A stretch of 64,000 bases of DNA from Osmia lignaria lignaria (lineage: Eukaryota; Arthropoda; Insecta; Hymenoptera; Megachilidae), in the NCBI RefSeq assembly GCF_051020975.1, contig NC_135035.1, positions 8,060,001-8,124,000 of the forward strand. The letters are read 5' to 3'. Shown one piece after another: positions 60,859 to 64,000 of this stretch. The notes beneath the pieces are model-generated. The model was given only the letters and a program-made list of their open reading frames with translations, ran no database searches and was not told the origin of the DNA. How positions within the stretch are numbered: position 1 is the stretch's first letter; each line of letters starts with the position of its first letter. Both the position numbers and the translations under genes were made by a program.

Positions 60859-63800
60859 TTTTTGGATTGTATATTCCATGGGGGGAACAGGAAAACGTTT
60901 GGTAGAATCTAAGATCAGCATTCAACTGTGAGAACAATTTTCATAAACGTAGAAAAGGTTTCGCAGTTGCTGCCACGATAGCCGAGAAAATTGCCGGAGA
61001 CTAGGAAAGTTTCGACCGAGCAGCATGCATTCACGAGTAGCGGAAATCCCTTCGATGGTGGCCAAGTTTCTTCCGCGACGGAAGTTCTCGACACTTTTTA
61101 AGTTGTGACGTTAGACACGCTACACGAGAATCCAAAAGGGAATAAGTAGAAGGACGCGTGTGTACGTGCTCACATGAGAGCTTGATATTTCCTAATGGAA
61201 CGTTAAGTCGAAAGATACTTCCAGTATCGACGTGCAATTTCAGCGAATCAAAGGAAACGTCTTCTTAGAGTATCCCAAGATCACTCTTTTTACCTTTTAA
61301 CTTATTTCGTTCGAGTAGCCCCAATGAAATCCTGATTGAAAGTGTATCTTTCTTTACGATAGTGACATTCGGACATTGTCTATTATTTCTACTTCGATGA
61401 TCATGAATTTTGTAAAATTCAATCTTGAAATTTTGTGGCTCTTTTTAACCAAATGTTAAGTAGAAAAATTGTACCCGCGTTTAAAGCTGTCTACATAAAT
61501 TGTACGTGAAATTTCATCTTATCGATGGATTTTCAATATTTCCACCATCACCTTCGCGCACCATTTTCCTGTTAAAGAAATAAATTATTCAATTTCCCTC
61601 ATTTTTCATCGGATCGTTACAGATGCTCATCAACATTTTTATGGCAGCTTTCGCTTCCCATAACTGTTACCAAAGCTGAGAGGCGCGTAAAATAACCTCG
61701 TTCCCTTTAGAAATTACGAAACAATTGCTACAGAATTCGCGTCCGGTCGATTCGTGGAAATTTTCCCAAGGCGACTGTCAGTATTTCTGTATTAATTTTC
61801 CAAAGGGACGACTTTTGTCCAATTTGATCGCGGTACCGTCGAGAAAATAAGAAGCTGGATGAAGTGAGATGATCCCAGAATTCCGACCGAAAATTGCGTC
61901 GCTCAGACCAGAGACGGAAAGTGCTTTTCACGCTTCAGTGAGAAATTTAAATATCTGAAGCTGGCAGGGTCGAGAATGCAAATGACCAATGCTCGGAGTA
62001 GCTTTCTCGAGGATCGAAACAAGACCGGATCCTTTTCGAATGAAATTTCCCTCGTTTCCAAGAAAAATTGAATTTCCTAGGAAGACACCCATCGATCCCT
62101 CGCGACAGGCTAGCGAAACTTGACAGATTTCAATCTCAGCTACAAATAAATTAACACGATGATATCTGGATAAAAGTTTAAAGGGTTCCATTGAAATTGG
62201 TCATTAAAGGCGTTCTTGCAGGTCGTCCAATTTAGGGTGAATAAAATGTGTTGGTCAGTCGACGAAAGGGTAGCATTTTCTCTAAGACACGGATTATCAT
62301 GGCTGGTCATTGAAAAGACGCGCCTCTGAATCTTCCATTCGAACGATCGATTAATTTGCGAGAACATTGAATCCTCCGGGAGTCGACGGCTCCCCGAGAA
62401 ACGAAGAATGGCGAACGTGGAGAGAGGTCGAAAGTTCCCCGTAGATCCTACGCTCGACGTAGCTCTCGGCTTGGAAATGGAGAAGAGAAGAACGTCGAAG
62501 ACGGGGAGCTCGGATATTTCCTCGTGATCCCGATTCGGAACGATTTAATAAAGCCCAGAGCAGAGTAGTGAATTTAATTATTGAGGGTGGCCGGGTAATA
62601 AGAGATTTTGCGCAACCGGGTACTTTTAAATACTCCTCGAATACCAGAAAGCAATTATCCTGACCAGATATTGAATCCTCGCCGCAATGAACCGGCTCTG
62701 TCGAAAATTAAGATGTCCGAATCGTGGACGATTCTTCGAATGCTTCAAAATGTATCCACAATTTCTCTAAATCAACCACCGTCATCGAAAGGCTAAACGA
62801 ATCTTTGAAACCGAGTTCATCTAACATTTCTACGTCATTTTTATTCATAGAACCGACCGGCAGAATTCTCCTTTTCAAATTTACGTCTAGCAACGAGACA
62901 GATGAAATTCTTCCTGCAAGCCCGATCGATGATTCAGGAATGATCGATTGAAAAATCGTCGCAATCTCGCGTACAGGTCGTCGAAGGATGTATTTTATTA
63001 GCACGAGAGACGCTGGTAGCCCGCTTTTTCCACTCGTTCCCGATATAAAATATTCCAATAAAAGAGAAGAGGATCTCCGGCGCGTGAAAGTTCGGACACA
63101 TTTCAATTCGACCGGGCATAATAGTCGATATTCGTCGGCCGGCTACGCCGGACCAAACTTTTTCCTCCATTTCCATTTTCCAGCCCTGCAGAAGAAGCTC
63201 GTTCCGCGACAACTTTTTACTCTCGAAAATTGCACGCTCTCACGGCCCACGGAATTTTTTTTTAACGTCCACTGCAAAACTGCGCATAACAGGGTATTTT
63301 TTCGGGACGTCGATTTTCGAGCATCGCCGCGCAGCTTGCAACTTGGTGCACCCGTTGCTGGAAATTCATCCGCGTTCATGGAAACTATAATTTTCATTCG
63401 AATCTGCGAAGCTTTAACGAATTCAAATGAAAAATATTTAATTTTAATAATGTACGAAAGAATAGAAGTTAGCAGTTAGAGGAGTTATTTTTTTAAAAAG
63501 TGATGTTTCCGAAGGGATCAGTTTTAATCCGTCTGGCTACGAAGTTAAGCGAAGCGGATTCGAAAAGTTCCATACAAAAATATTGCAAGAAAAACACCGG
63601 GATATCGTGTGTGTTTCCAATATACTCCAGAAAAGAAGTTTTCACGTATTTCCGAGCAAACAATCGCTCTAGATAGGACACTAATGATCGAACGATAAAA
63701 TACAGAATCGTTTTAAAGTTTTCGCCGTGCAGACAATACCTTGCGTTTTTCCTGTTGCACCCTCGCGCGAGGGGATGATAAATAAAGTTCACCTCCTTCG

Positions 63801-64000
63801 GGGAGGCTGCTATCAATTCATTTGGCACGAAATAACGAAATTAACAATCTTTCTTTTGCTTTCAAATCTACGGCATCTTGATACAATCACTGCGCTAATA
63901 TGTTAATTAATTAATTAACTCTTTGAATTTTGGGGGCTACAGTGGTCACTGAAATTTTTTTAAAGGAAGCCAGATTTTTAAGTAAATGAAAATTATAAGC
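60859..64000. other. unique non-coding DNA
   Basis: Antiparallel frames at 62708-63106 and 62988-63479 lack known domains. The stretch 62360-62530 is GC-richer. (TTAA)4 at 63903-63918 sits in an 18-bp perfect palindrome. The stretch 61280-61620 is AT-rich and appears empty. Confidence 0.55.

Noticed and set aside
63903..63918. (TTAA)4 palindrome as a transposon target hotspot
   Set aside because: A four-copy microsatellite in AT-rich DNA needs no special explanation and no insertion is present.
1..64000. CRISPR arrays, bacterial operons, rRNA, viral or retroelement polymerase motifs
   Set aside because: No regularly spaced repeats, no reverse transcriptase, integrase or transposase motifs and no prokaryotic gene packing were seen in any frame.

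Overview
The window reads as non-coding nuclear DNA from an animal, most probably an insect. It is AT-rich (about 40% GC in lines counted by hand, from roughly 25% to nearly 60% locally) and keeps CpG at high frequency outside genes. It shows no bacterial gene packing, operons, rRNA or tRNA. This composition fits bees, ants and wasps, but that is inference; no recognisable protein confirms a taxon. No open reading frame carries a domain I can name. The longest is 206 codons, and most open frames begin at TTG or GTG, overlap on both strands, or have the length expected by chance. I therefore read it as an intergenic interval or a very long intron holding possible regulatory DNA, a few short candidate transcription units, two small tandem arrays and one transposon-like foldback element.

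Layout. 1-4054: unique DNA with one hairpin and one palindrome. 4055-4520: a 155-bp tandem array of three copies. 4521-13822: unique DNA holding the best single-frame candidate ORF (7586-8206, +). 13823-14440: a GC-richer block open on both strands. 14441-31440: mostly featureless, with a hairpin plus partial repeat at 21872-21979. 31441-32400: two TATA-type promoter candidates, each followed by a short ATG reading frame; the second has TATA and initiator-like elements at canonical spacing. 32401-48384: unique DNA with a folded element at 33155-33243, a 216-bp-spaced duplication at 38522-38800, two strong hairpins (42097-42122, 43138-43168) and a possible acceptor plus small ORF at 45632. 48385-48968: a foldback element with about 163-bp inverted arms and an 8-10 bp target duplication. 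49250-55990: the most gene-like third of the window, with alternating GC-rich blocks, candidate exons on both strands (52161-52358 minus, 54641-55189 plus) and a CpG-dense promoter-like block at 55440-55990. 56021-56470: a 161-bp tandem array beginning about 30 bp past that block. 56471-64000: unique DNA with small palindromes.

If genes are present, the best places to look are 31.4-32.4 kb and 52.1-56.0 kb. No pathway or system can be assembled from this window. The most solid observations are the foldback element, the two tandem arrays and the duplicated 22-bp core.
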